From CAWFLT01 sp963816795 (GTDB lineage Bacteria > Acidobacteriota > Vicinamibacteria > Vicinamibacterales > SCN-69-37), in the NCBI GenBank assembly GCA_963816795.1, contig CAWFLT010000006.1, forward strand, positions 434,001 through 498,000: a stretch of DNA of 64,000 nucleotides. The letters are read 5' to 3'. Shown here piece by piece: positions 50,258 to 58,723 of the stretch. The notes beneath the pieces are model-generated. The model saw only the letters and a program-made list of their open reading frames with translations. It was not told the DNA's origin and searched no databases. Position numbers and translations under genes: made by a program. The number at the start of each line of letters is the position of its first letter. The first letter of the stretch is position 1.

Positions 50258-51134
50258 AGCCGCCGAAGTAGCGGCGGCGGCCGCGGACCGTGTAGCGCCC
50301 GCCGTCAGGCGTCATGACGCGCACCGTGACTTCGTGCCAGCCCTGATGCTCGACACCGGTGAGGGTGTATCGCAAGACATAGCTCTGGCGGAAGTCCTCA
50401 AAGACCCTGCGAAACGCATCCACGGCGTTGTCGAAGGCGCCCGGCTCGTGCAGGGCGCCGCCGGTGGCTTCGGCCGCGGCGCGGAGCGATCTGGCCGTCG
50501 GCGGTTTCGCCCCAGGGTAGCCTGACAGGACGATGTGCAACACACAATCCGCTCGAGTCGCGACGGTGGCCACGGTCGCCGCATCGATGACGCTGCCGGT
50601 GTCCAGTCCGTCGGAAAACATGACGACGAGTTGACGATGTCCGGCGCTCTGGCTGCGCGCGAGCGACAGTAGCAACGCCTCGTGCAGCGACGTCGTGCCA
50701 CGCGCCACCAGCTTCTCCAGCGGCAGGCGGCCACCCGCCTGCGTCAGTGGAAAGACCTCGATCACTTCGCCCGAGAAGGCCACCAGTCGCACGCGATCGT
50801 CGCGCCGCAGCATCGCGGCGAGCTGTTGCGCCCGTTCTTTGAACCGTTCGATCACCTGCGCAGTACTGGAGCTGGCGTCGAGCAGCAGGGTCAGGTCCAC
50901 TGGAACCTGCTCGATGCTGATGGCCTCGATCGATTGCCGCACGCCGTTGTCGATGAGCTCGAAGTCCTGAGACTGCAGGCGCGTGATCGCCCGGCTGCCG
51001 TCGCGCACCGAGACGTCGATGGAAACGACGTCGGTCGCCGCTCGAAAAATTTGGCGCGAACGGGCCGCAAGCGTCCCGGCACTGGCGGCGGCCGCCACGA
51101 CGATCAAGATCCCGGCCGCACGCTGCAGGCTCAT
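50256..51134 (-). CDS. VWFA-related acidobacterial-domain protein
   Basis: Resembles the TIGR03436-type VWFA-related family that is expanded in Acidobacteriota. It has 292 residues from ATG 51134, with a signal peptide or anchor (AAGILIVVAAAASAGTLA). It opens with the family's typical TDVVSIDVSVRDGSRAITRL. The MIDAS-like metal site is DASSS in LLLDASSSTAQV, and FSDGLDTGS supplies another ligand. Probably exported and involved in binding, not catalysis. The start overlaps the upstream TPR-like gene's stop (ATGA). Confidence 0.85.
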   Translation of the reverse strand: MSLQRAAGILIVVAAAASAGTLAARSRQIFRAATDVVSIDVSVRDGSRAITRLQSQDFELIDNGVRQSIEAISIEQVPVDLTLLLDASSSTAQVIERFKERAQQLAAMLRRDDRVRLVAFSGEVIEVFPLTQAGGRLPLEKLVARGTTSLHEALLLSLARSQSAGHRQLVVMFSDGLDTGSVIDAATVATVATRADCVLHIVLSGYPGAKPPTARSLRAAAEATGGALHEPGAFDNAVDAFRRVFEDFRQSYVLRYTLTGVEHQGWHEVTVRVMTPDGGRYTVRGRRRYFGG

Positions 51135-52390
51135 CGCGCCGCCGATCGGAGCGCCGTCATATACGCGGGAAAGAGCCGGAAATCGCCCAGCCGGTACAGC
51201 CGCCACGGATCCTCTGGCGGATCGCCGGACGCAAAGAACGCGTCCGCGAGCAGCGCCGCCTCTGCCTGGCGGCCGGCGATCAGCAGACGCGTCACGAGCA
51301 GCGTGGTCGCCGACTGGGCCCGCGGCACGACGTTCAGCGCCGCGCGGTAGGCGTCAATCGCCTCGTCGGGCAGCCCTTGCCGCTCGCGGATGACGCCGGT
51401 GAAGAGGTGCGCCAGATAAATGATCCCGGGATCGCGCGCCACCGCCTGCGATGCCGTCAGATGACGAAGCGCGTTGTCGCGGTCCGCCATTCGGAACGCG
51501 AGCAGCGAGAGCCGCACGTTGACTTCGGCCGCCAGCGCCGGATCGTTCGCCAGCGGCTCGTATCGCTGCCGCAGTTGGGAGACGTCCTCGACCTTGGCCA
51601 GATACACGTGCGCGATTCGCGCGACGTTGGGCATCACGCTCGGCGTCCCGTCACTGGCCAACACGTCGCCGGTGCGCAACCGCTGCAGATAGGCGGCGTC
51701 GATCTCTCCCACGCTCAGACCGCCCCGGAAATTGACGTCGCGGCCGAATCCGCCGACCTCCCAGGTGCTATTCTCCCCGCCCACCATCCACGCCAGCTTG
51801 AACCGTGGCTCGTTGGGAAAGCGGGCCTGCGCGTGCGCCAGGTGCCCTTGGCCGATCTCGTTCTGAAGTGAATTTCTGCTCGACAGAACGGGGCGCCCGC
51901 TCTCAGCCGACCCGGCGAGCAGCGTCCAATCATCGGCGCCCTGTACCAACGCGACCGCGGCGAGGTGCCACAGACGCTCGGCCGGCGGCGGAGCTGACCC
52001 GTGTGCGCGCAACTGATCACAGGCCCATGCGAGCAACTGACGCGCGTACCGCCACTCGTCGCGACCGACCCAATGTCTAGCGACGTCCAGCACGAATACC
52101 GACGCTTCGAGAGTGCGCGTTTGCGCGCCGATCCGGCCCGGGTCGATCCACACTCGCGCCTCGCTCGCGAATCGCGGGATTACACGGGCCTTCGAGGGGT
52201 GATTGGCCAGGACCGCGGCGGCGGACAGATCGCCTCCGGCATATCGCGCCAGCAGCATCCCGGCAGTGAGCTCAGACGGTTTGGCCGCCGCCGGCGGGGC
52301 CTGGAAGGCAGCTGGGCGCAGGGACAGCCCGACCACGGCAAGCAAAACGGCGAGCCGACCGGCGAGCGCGGCGCGTGCCCGTGTGACCAT
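51131..52390 (-). CDS. Secreted TPR-like protein of unknown function
   Basis: The 419 residues have a signal peptide (AVLLAVVGLSLRPAAFQAPP). The sequence is mostly helical with TPR-like pairs, especially LAHLFTGVIRERQGLPDEAIDAYRAAL split near residues 340-375 and LLVTRLLIAGRQAEAALLAD after it. The middle segment (EIGQGHLAHAQARFPNEPRF, VGGFGRDVNFRGGLSVGEID) suggests repeat-count bookkeeping typical of TPR lipoproteins in this phylum. No catalytic motif. Translationally coupled to the VWFA protein, with which it probably works. Confidence 0.72.
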   Translation of the reverse strand: MVTRARAALAGRLAVLLAVVGLSLRPAAFQAPPAAAKPSELTAGMLLARYAGGDLSAAAVLANHPSKARVIPRFASEARVWIDPGRIGAQTRTLEASVFVLDVARHWVGRDEWRYARQLLAWACDQLRAHGSAPPPAERLWHLAAVALVQGADDWTLLAGSAESGRPVLSSRNSLQNEIGQGHLAHAQARFPNEPRFKLAWMVGGENSTWEVGGFGRDVNFRGGLSVGEIDAAYLQRLRTGDVLASDGTPSVMPNVARIAHVYLAKVEDVSQLRQRYEPLANDPALAAEVNVRLSLLAFRMADRDNALRHLTASQAVARDPGIIYLAHLFTGVIRERQGLPDEAIDAYRAALNVVPRAQSATTLLVTRLLIAGRQAEAALLADAFFASGDPPEDPWRLYRLGDFRLFPAYMTALRSAAR

Positions 52391-52466
52391 CGTTCTCGAA
52401 CGGAAGTCGAGATTATGCCACTCGAGCGCGCCGTGGAGAAGAGCATTCGGCGTCCTCCCCCGTGCG

Positions 52467-53021
52467 TTACATCACTGTCGTCGGCCCGTTGCCGCGCGCA
52501 CGAGTGAGCAACATCGGCTGCTCACGCAGCTCCCGGGCGAGCCGCGCCTGCTGGCGGCGCCAGAACTCGAAGTGCACCGCCATCCGGGACATCATGAGCG
52601 CGCGGTTGCGATCGGTCCCGAGCTGCGCCGCCTGTTCAAAGAAACCGGCGCCGAGCGAGGCGTACCACTCCAGGTTGTGGCGATGCTTCAACTGCCGGCC
52701 GAAGAAGCCGGTCAGGATCAGACATTGCGACGCGGCCGCTTCCATGACCTCCGGGTCATTGTGCTGGCTCTGATCGAGCACGAACACGTTGAAGACGCTG
52801 TCGAGTGTCGTCGGACAGTTGGGAAAGTGCGAAGCCGACGCGGTCGACGTCGTGGCGAAGTGCGCGAGCAGGCTCGCGTTGTAGAGCAACTCGCCGCTCG
52901 GCGCGGCGTCATCGTCGCTCACGTCTTTGAGACGCTCGAAAAAGAATCGAAGCGCCTGGCCGTTGGTAACCGCCAACAAGTCCCGAGGATGCATGGGAGC
53001 CCTCATCCAATTAATCGGCAC
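52467..53021 (-). CDS. Conserved-looking protein of unknown function
   Basis: I do not recognise this 184-residue protein. It is uninterrupted, mixed-charge and apparently helical, without a signal peptide. Phrases include LLAVTNGQALRFFFERL, FNVFVLDQSQHNDPEVM, CLILTGFFGRQLKHRHN and AVHFEFWRRQQARLARELR. Two cysteines (NCPT, QCLI) are present but no metal motif. Start GTG 53021, with ATG at 53006 and 52994 as alternatives. It lies between etfA and the TPR/VWFA pair on the same strand; a GTCTATAGAC palindrome at 53032-53041 lies just before it. Confidence 0.6.
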   Translation of the reverse strand: MPINWMRAPMHPRDLLAVTNGQALRFFFERLKDVSDDDAAPSGELLYNASLLAHFATTSTASASHFPNCPTTLDSVFNVFVLDQSQHNDPEVMEAAASQCLILTGFFGRQLKHRHNLEWYASLGAGFFEQAAQLGTDRNRALMMSRMAVHFEFWRRQQARLARELREQPMLLTRARGNGPTTVM

Positions 53022-53115
53022 TGGCGACGCCGTCTATAGACATAGACTCCGGCCGGCCCCAAAGTGTTTCGTCTTTACGCGCCCGGCCAACTGGCACGAA
53101 GATTGGATAAGAGAC

Positions 53116-54075
53116 TTAGCCCTTCAGGGCGGCGATCATGGCCGGTACGATCTCGAACAAGTCCCCCGTGATGCCGTAGTCGGCGATTTCGAAGATGGGC
53201 GCCTCGGCGTCCTTGTTGATTGCGACGATCGTGCGCGCGCCCTTCATCCCGACGACGTGTTGAATCGCGCCGGAGATACCGAGGGCGAGATACAGCTTCG
53301 GCGCGACCGTTTGGCCCGAGCTGCCGACCTGCCGCTCCATCGGGAGCCATCCCGCATCGCAGATCGGACGCGACGCCGCCAGTTCGGCGTCAAGGGCCGC
53401 GGCAAGCTGCTGCGCGAGCGCAATGTGTTCCTGGCCTTTGATGCCGCGACCAATCGCGACGATGCGTTCGGCCTGCGAGAGATCGACGGCCTGCTTCGCC
53501 TCGCGGAACGGTGTCTCGGGTTTCTGGCGGATCGCCGACGGATCGATCGCGGCCGCCACGGTCCGTACGGGCGCCGGGGTGGCACCCTTGCGGACGGCGT
53601 CGGCGCGGAACGTGCCGATCTGAAACGTCGCCAGATGCGGTGCCGGCCCCTCGATCACGACGTCAGCGCTCACCTTGCCTTGAAACAGCTGACGGACGAA
53701 CACCGGTCCAGCGTCGCCCCGCTTGACGCCGGTACAATCGGTGACCAGCACGCGGTCGAGCCGCGCGGCCAGTCGCGGCGCAAAGTCACGCGTCTGGTAG
53801 GTGTGCGGAAAGATCACCAGCGCCGGCGGCTCGGCGGCGACGAACGCGGCCAGAGCCTGGACAAAGCCATCCGGCGTATAGGCGGCGAGCGCCTCGTGCT
53901 CGAGGGCCAGCACCTCTTTCACGTCCGCCGCCGCCAGTTCGGCAGCGGCCGCGGCCACGCCGGCGCCAGGGAGCACGACGGACACGTCGCCGCCAACTTG
54001 TTGTGCAGCGACCACCGCCTCCCATGACGATCGGTTGAGCGTCCCGTCTTTCTGCTCGGCGACGACGAGAATCAT
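53116..54075 (-). CDS. etfA: Electron transfer flavoprotein alpha subunit
   Basis: FAD-binding subunit of ETF that collects electrons from acyl-CoA dehydrogenases. It has 319 residues and is intact. The C-terminal FAD domain has ERIVAIGRGIKGQEHI, VGSSGQTVAPKLYLALGISG and QHVVGMKGARTIVAINKDAE, the family signature. The N-terminal domain starts MILVVAEQKDGTLN. It is separated from etfB by 253 bp of composite repeat DNA, which is unusual since these genes are normally nearly contiguous. Confidence 0.96.
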   Translation of the reverse strand: MILVVAEQKDGTLNRSSWEAVVAAQQVGGDVSVVLPGAGVAAAAAELAAADVKEVLALEHEALAAYTPDGFVQALAAFVAAEPPALVIFPHTYQTRDFAPRLAARLDRVLVTDCTGVKRGDAGPVFVRQLFQGKVSADVVIEGPAPHLATFQIGTFRADAVRKGATPAPVRTVAAAIDPSAIRQKPETPFREAKQAVDLSQAERIVAIGRGIKGQEHIALAQQLAAALDAELAASRPICDAGWLPMERQVGSSGQTVAPKLYLALGISGAIQHVVGMKGARTIVAINKDAEAPIFEIADYGITGDLFEIVPAMIAALKG

Positions 54076-54325
54076 TTTTGCTTTCTGCGCGGGGGCCCCA
54101 CCCCCCGCGCTCGGGCCCGCGACGGCTCGCTACGCTCGCCTGCGGGCGGTCAACTTTTCTTGCGCGTGGGGCCCGACTTCACTCACGGCGTTGGGGACCC
54201 ACCCCAACGCGCCGTTAACCTTAGTTGCGCACGGGGCCCCACCCCCGCGCGCGCGCCCGCACGGCTCGCTAGTTCTTTCTTAGTTCTTCTCCGTGCCCTC
54301 TAGCCCTTCTCCGTGTCCTCGTTCT
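54076..54325. repeat. Composite repeat between etfB and etfA (second A+B locus)
   Basis: Read on the minus strand (direction of transcription): CACGGAGA phrases (54289-54320, two copies), then three GC-rich dyad units around GCGCGGGGGTGGGGCC, TTGGGGTGGGTCCCCAA and GCGGGGGGTGGGGCC. The units end with AACTAAGG, AAAAGTTGAC and GAAAGCAAAA; the last runs straight into the etfA ATG. The same A-then-B order is at 16923-17250 ahead of the PIG-L gene. No coding sequence is seen. Confidence 0.72.
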
Positions 54326-54328
54326 TCC

Positions 54329-55090
54329 CTAGATCACGCGCGCTTCGTCGCGCAGGACGCGGACGAGCTCGGCGGCGGCCTCGGCCGGCGTCCCGTCGAT
54401 CATCCGGGTCCGCTTCGACTTCTCGGGCACGTAGACGGCGACGATTCGCTGGCGTGGCGCCGCTGGCGGAGGTGCCGGCACCGCGCGGATCTCCTTTTTC
54501 TTGGCGGCCATGATGCCCTTGAGCGTCGCGTAGCGCAGCTGGTTGATGCCGCTCTGAATCGTGAGGACCGCCGGCAACGTCATGGCGATCCACTGGAACC
54601 AGCCGCCTTCGAGCTCGCGCTTGACCCGCAGCGCCCCCTCAGCGATCTGCACGTCCATGATGATGGTCGAATGCGCCATGCCGAGCCGTTCGGCCAACAC
54701 CACGCCGACCTGGGCGAAGCCCTGATCGTCTGATTGGAGGCCGGTCAGCACGAGATCGACGGCCTCGTCCTTGAGGGCGGCGGCGAGCGCGTCGGCCGTC
54801 GTCGCCGCATCGGCGGCGACGAAGTGATCACCCTGGACATGAACCGCGCGGTCCGCGCCGCGCGCCAGCGCCTCGCGCAGCACCTGCGTCACGCGCGCTG
54901 GCCCCGCACTGATGACGATGACTTCCCCGCCGTGCTTTTCGCGCAGGCGCAGCGATTCTTCCAGCGCATAGGCGTCGGGCTCGTTCAGTTCAAAGCTCGC
55001 GTCCTGGTCCCGGACCCAGGTCCGCGCCTCGTTGACCCGCACCTGCCACTCGCGGGTCACGACCTGTTTGATGCACACGGCGATTTTCAT
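54329..55090 (-). CDS. etfB: Electron transfer flavoprotein beta subunit
   Basis: AMP-binding ETF subunit. It has 253 residues and is intact. Begins MKIAVCIKQVVTREWQVRV; carries NEPDAYALEESLRLREKHGG, the recognition-region LVLTGLQSDDQGFAQVGV and the C-terminal FQWIAMTLPAVLTIQSGINQ plus LRYATLKGIMAAKKKEIR, all typical of EtfB. It starts 24 bp after fabF, so is probably in the same transcript as the fatty-acid synthesis genes. Confidence 0.96.
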   Translation of the reverse strand: MKIAVCIKQVVTREWQVRVNEARTWVRDQDASFELNEPDAYALEESLRLREKHGGEVIVISAGPARVTQVLREALARGADRAVHVQGDHFVAADAATTADALAAALKDEAVDLVLTGLQSDDQGFAQVGVVLAERLGMAHSTIIMDVQIAEGALRVKRELEGGWFQWIAMTLPAVLTIQSGINQLRYATLKGIMAAKKKEIRAVPAPPPAAPRQRIVAVYVPEKSKRTRMIDGTPAEAAAELVRVLRDEARVI

Positions 55091-55114
55091 CGTGACGCTT
55101 GCCTAACTTCGAAG

Positions 55115-56353
55115 TTACTCATATTTCTTCAGCAGGAGTGTTCCGTTCGTGCCGCCGAATCCGAACGAGTTGGACAGGGCGTAGCTGATCGGCATCTTGC
55201 GCAGCGTGTTCGGCACGTAGTCGAGATCGCAGGCGGGATCGGGGTCCACGAGGTTGATCGTCGGCGGCGCGACCTGGTGGTAGACCGCGAGGGCGCTGAT
55301 GCCCGCCTCGAGCCCACCCGCGGCGCCGAGCAGGTGCCCGGTCATCGATTTGGTCGACGACATCGCGAGCTTGTACGCGTGATCGCCGAACGTCTTCTTC
55401 ACGGCGCGCGTCTCGGTGGGGTCGTTGATCGGCGTCGAAGTCCCGTGCGCGTTGATGTAGTCGATCTGGTCAGGGCGGACGCCGGCCTTGCGAAGCGCCA
55501 TCTGCATCGAGCGGACCGCGCCGTTGGCGTCGGGCGGTTGCGCGGTGAGGTGAAACGCGTCGCCCGACAAGCCGTAGCCGATGATTTCGGCGTAAATCCG
55601 GGCGCCGCGGCGCTGGGCGACTTCCAGTTCCTCGAGGATGACGATCCCGGCGCCTTCGCCGATGACGAAGCCGTCGCGATCCTTGTCGAAGGGGCGGCTG
55701 GCGTGCGCCGGGTCGTCGTTGCGGGTCGAGAGCGCCCGCATCGCGGCAAAGCCGCCGACCCCCATCGGCGTGATGGACGCCTCGGAGCCGCCGGCAATCA
55801 TGACGTCGGCATCGCCGCGGCGGATGATCTCGAACGACTCGCCGATTGAATGCGCAGACGCCGTGCAGGCCGTGCACGTCGCCAGGTTGGGCCCGCGCGC
55901 GCCGAACCGGATCGAGACGTGCCCGGCCGCAAGGTTGATGATCGACGCCGGAATGAAGAACGGCGAGATCCGCCGCGGCCCGCCGTTGATCAGCTCGAGG
56001 TGCTCCCGTTCGATCGTCGAGAAGCCGCCGATGCCGGAGGCAATGAAGACGCCGACCTGATCGGCGTTCTCCGGAGTGACTTCGAGCTTGGCGTCCTCGA
56101 CGGCGAACTGCGCCGCCGCCACGGCGAACTGGATGAAGACGTCGACCTTCTTGACGTCCTTCTTCTCGAAGTAGTTCAACGGATCGAAGCCCTTGACCTC
56201 GCCGGCAATCCGCGCCGCGAAGTGCGTGGCGTCGAAGTGCGTAATGGGCCCAATCCCGCCGTGGCCGGCACAAACCGCCGTCCAATTGGCCTCAGTCCCG
56301 ATGCCGACCGAGGAAAGCAGGCCGACGCCCGTGACGACCACGCGCCTGTTCAC
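55115..56353 (-). CDS. fabF: 3-oxoacyl-[ACP] synthase II
   Basis: Condensing enzyme that elongates acyl-ACP with malonyl-ACP. It has 412 residues and is intact. The catalytic triad is Cys in ATCTACTASAHSIGE (near residue 163), His in YINAHGTSTPINDPTE and His in SMTGHLLGAAGG; the Gly-rich C-terminus SNSFGFGGTNGTLLL completes the active site. It starts 11 bp after acpP, the usual acpP-fabF pair. Confidence 0.97.
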   Translation of the reverse strand: MNRRVVVTGVGLLSSVGIGTEANWTAVCAGHGGIGPITHFDATHFAARIAGEVKGFDPLNYFEKKDVKKVDVFIQFAVAAAQFAVEDAKLEVTPENADQVGVFIASGIGGFSTIEREHLELINGGPRRISPFFIPASIINLAAGHVSIRFGARGPNLATCTACTASAHSIGESFEIIRRGDADVMIAGGSEASITPMGVGGFAAMRALSTRNDDPAHASRPFDKDRDGFVIGEGAGIVILEELEVAQRRGARIYAEIIGYGLSGDAFHLTAQPPDANGAVRSMQMALRKAGVRPDQIDYINAHGTSTPINDPTETRAVKKTFGDHAYKLAMSSTKSMTGHLLGAAGGLEAGISALAVYHQVAPPTINLVDPDPACDLDYVPNTLRKMPISYALSNSFGFGGTNGTLLLKKYE

Positions 56354-56364
56354 CCGAGCCTCCG

Positions 56365-56604
56365 CTACTTCTTCTTGGCGTGCGCCTCGATGTACTCGAT
56401 GGCTTCCTTCACGCGGGTGATCTTCTCGGCGTCTTCGTCGGGAATCTCGATGCCAAACTCCTCCTCGAAGGCCATGACCAGTTCGACTGTATCGAGCGAG
56501 TCCGCTCCGAGATCGTCGACAAACGACGCATCCGGGGTCACTTCGTCTTCGTCCACGCCCAACTGCTCGACGATGATCTTTTTCACCTGATCCGCTACGG
56601 CCAT
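56365..56604 (-). CDS. acpP: Acyl carrier protein
   Basis: Carries growing acyl chains on phosphopantetheine. It has 79 residues, acidic. The attachment site is Ser36 in the invariant DSL motif (DDLGADSLDTVELVMAFEEE), with FGIEIPDEDAEKI as helix III region. It lies between fabG and fabF on the minus strand; the fabG-acpP gap holds a tandem hairpin array. Confidence 0.97.
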   Translation of the reverse strand: MAVADQVKKIIVEQLGVDEDEVTPDASFVDDLGADSLDTVELVMAFEEEFGIEIPDEDAEKITRVKEAIEYIEAHAKKK

Positions 56605-56626
56605 TCAGTCCTCCTGCCCCGATCCC

Positions 56627-56758
56627 GGCGGCTCACAGCCCGAGCCGCCCTACGCACGACTTGGCGGCGCACCCGCCCGAGCCGTCTTCGTTGATTGGCG
56701 GCTCACCGCCCGAGCCGCCCTACGTCCGACTGGCGGCTCACAGCCCGAGCCGCCCTAC
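56627..56758. repeat. Four tandem ~35-bp hairpin units in the fabG-acpP gap
   Basis: Units start at 56627, 56663, 56697 and 56732 (spacing 36, 34, 35). Units 1, 3 and 4 read GGCGGCTCAC(A)GCCC-GAGCCGCC-CTAC; unit 2 is degenerate. Each can form an 8-bp stem GGCGGCTC/GAGCCGCC with a 6-7-nt loop. The last unit overlaps the fabG stop codon. In transcription order the array sits between fabG and acpP, where it could end most fabG transcripts, protect acpP mRNA ends, or be a tandemly expanded dispersed repeat. Confidence 0.82.
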
Positions 56759-57495
56759 ATGTACATCCCGCCGTTCACGGCGAGCACGTGCCCCGTAATA
56801 TACGATGCCTCATCAGAGGCGAGAAAAGCGACTGCCGCAGCAACATCCTCCGGCGAACCAAGCCGCTGCAGCGGGATTCGCGAGGTCCAATCCGCTTGCG
56901 ACGCGCCGGGCAGGCCGCGCGTCATGTCGGTGTCGATCAACCCGGGCGCGACGGCGTTGACCGTGACATTCCGTGAGGCGACCTCGAGCGCAATCGCCTT
57001 CGTGAACCCGATCAACCCGGCTTTCGAGGCCGCGTAGTTCGCCTGGCCGGCATTGCCCGACTGGCCGACGACGGAGGTGATGTTGACGATCCGGCCGGCA
57101 CGCTGCTTGATCATGGATCGCAGCACCGCGTGCGTGCAGGTGAACGCGCCCGTCAGGTTGGTCTGAATCACGACGTCCCAGTCCTCACGCTTCATCCGGA
57201 TGAGCAACTGATCGCGGGTAATGCCGGCATTGTTGACCAGGATGTCGATGCGGCCATGCGCCGCGAGCGTCTCGCCAACGACGCGCTGGACGGCGTCGGC
57301 CTCAGTGACGTCGAGCGCCACCGCCGACGCGCGCCCGCCGCGCGAGACGATCTCGGCGGCGGTCTCTCCCGCGTGATCGCCGCGGGCCGCGGCAACCACC
57401 GTCGCGCCGGCCGCCGCCAGCGCGAGCGCTGTGGCGCGACCAATGCCGCGCGAAGCGCCGGTGACGAGGGCGACGCGCCCCTCAAGACTGGTCAT
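56755..57495 (-). CDS. fabG: 3-oxoacyl-[ACP] reductase
   Basis: NADPH-dependent SDR that reduces beta-ketoacyl-ACP. It has 246 residues and is intact. Cofactor motif GASRGIGRA at residues 13-21, NNAG in ILVNNAGITRDQL, catalytic Ser in ITSVVGQSGNAG and YAASK near residue 155, ending SYITGHVLAVNGGMYM. It lies between plsX and acpP, the common plsX-(fabD)-fabG-acpP-fabF order; fabD and fabH are absent here. Confidence 0.96.
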   Translation of the reverse strand: MTSLEGRVALVTGASRGIGRATALALAAAGATVVAAARGDHAGETAAEIVSRGGRASAVALDVTEADAVQRVVGETLAAHGRIDILVNNAGITRDQLLIRMKREDWDVVIQTNLTGAFTCTHAVLRSMIKQRAGRIVNITSVVGQSGNAGQANYAASKAGLIGFTKAIALEVASRNVTVNAVAPGLIDTDMTRGLPGASQADWTSRIPLQRLGSPEDVAAAVAFLASDEASYITGHVLAVNGGMYM

Positions 57496-57544
57496 AGCCG
57501 CCTGCCTACTTCAGCACACGGCCTTGTGGCCACGCAACCTGCGA

Positions 57545-58540
57545 TCACGAACGCAGCGCCTCCGTCATCTGCGCAACCAGCCCCTGCTCGGCCAGCCGAG
57601 CCGCCATCGCGATCCCATTCTCTATCGCCTGCGGCGACGAGCGGCCATGGCCGACGAGCGCCAACCCGTTGAGGCCGAGCAGCGGCGCCCCACCCTTCTC
57701 CGCGTAGTCCACGCGCTGCTTGAGACGGGTGAACGCCCGTCGCGTCAGCAGCGAGCCGATCTGCGAGACGAGCTCCGCGCCGAGCTCTTCGCGCAGCATG
57801 TTTTCCGCCGCGTCGACCATGCCCTCGCCCACCTTGAGCGCGATGTTGCCGGTAAACCCGTCGCAGACGATGACGTCCGCGCGTCCGGTGAAGAACTCGC
57901 GCGCTTCGAGATTGCCGATGAACGTCAGCCGCGCACTGGCCAGAAGCGCGTGCGCTTCGCGAATCAGGTCGTTCCCCTTGCCCGGCTCCTCGCCGACTGA
58001 GAGCAGCCCGACGTTCGGACGCGCGATCCCGAGCACGGCACGCGCGTAGGCGCTACCCAGCACGGCGAACTGCAGGAGATGTTCAGGCCGGCAGTCGAGA
58101 TTCGCTCCGGCATCGAGCAGGATCGCGGGCCCGGTGCGGGTGGGAATGGTGACCGCGAGCGCCGGACGCTCGATGGCGTTCAGCATCCCGAACGCCGATC
58201 GCGCCGCGAGGAAGGTGGCACCGGTGTGGCCCGCACTGAACATGGCCGACGCCTCGCCGCTGGCGACGAGCGCAGCCGCGACGCGGACCGAAGCGCGCGG
58301 CTTCCGGCGGAGCGCAGACAGCGGCGCCTCGTCCATGCCGACGAACTCCGGCGCGTCGACGATGGCGATGCCGAGGTCGGCGCCGCCCGCGTCAGAAAGC
58401 TCCGCCCGGATCCGTTCCTGCGGACCGACGAGGGCAACCTGTGCAGCTTGGCGCCGGACCGCGTTGACCGCGCCGGCCACGACCGCCGCGGGCGCGAGAT
58501 CCCCGCCCATGGCGTCCACCGCGACGAGTGGCCTGGACAA
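57545..58540 (-). CDS. plsX: Phosphate acyltransferase PlsX
   Basis: Makes acyl-phosphate from acyl-ACP for phospholipid synthesis. It has 331 residues and is intact. N-terminal VAVDAMGGDLAPAAVVAGAV, the conserved ASGEASAMFSAGHTGATFLA, VLLDAGANLD type region ILLDAGANLDCRPEHL, and DVIVCDGFTGNIALKVGEG all match. Its ATG lies directly after the rpmF stop, following the typical yceD-rpmF-plsX order. Confidence 0.96.
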   Translation of the reverse strand: MSRPLVAVDAMGGDLAPAAVVAGAVNAVRRQAAQVALVGPQERIRAELSDAGGADLGIAIVDAPEFVGMDEAPLSALRRKPRASVRVAAALVASGEASAMFSAGHTGATFLAARSAFGMLNAIERPALAVTIPTRTGPAILLDAGANLDCRPEHLLQFAVLGSAYARAVLGIARPNVGLLSVGEEPGKGNDLIREAHALLASARLTFIGNLEAREFFTGRADVIVCDGFTGNIALKVGEGMVDAAENMLREELGAELVSQIGSLLTRRAFTRLKQRVDYAEKGGAPLLGLNGLALVGHGRSSPQAIENGIAMAARLAEQGLVAQMTEALRS

Positions 58541-58723
58541 CTATTCTTCGTCGACCGCCCGAACCTGGCGTCCGCGATAGTAGCCGCAGTTGGCGCAGAC
58601 ACGATGCGGCAGCTTGAGCTCGTGACACTGCGGGCACTCGCCGACGCCGATCGGCTTGAGGGCGTCGTGCGTGCGGCGCTTGGCCGTGCGCGTCTTGGAA
58701 TGACGTCGTTTGGGATTAGGCAT
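58541..58723 (-). CDS. rpmF: 50S ribosomal protein L32
   Basis: The 60 residues start MPNPKRRHSKTRTAKRRTHD and carry a zinc ribbon: Cys30 and Cys33 (ECPQC), Cys43 and Cys46 (VCANC). The zinc-binding (C+) form is complete. Start overlaps the yceD stop by 8 nt; plsX follows immediately. The yceD-rpmF pairing is conserved widely. Confidence 0.97.
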   Translation of the reverse strand: MPNPKRRHSKTRTAKRRTHDALKPIGVGECPQCHELKLPHRVCANCGYYRGRQVRAVDEE

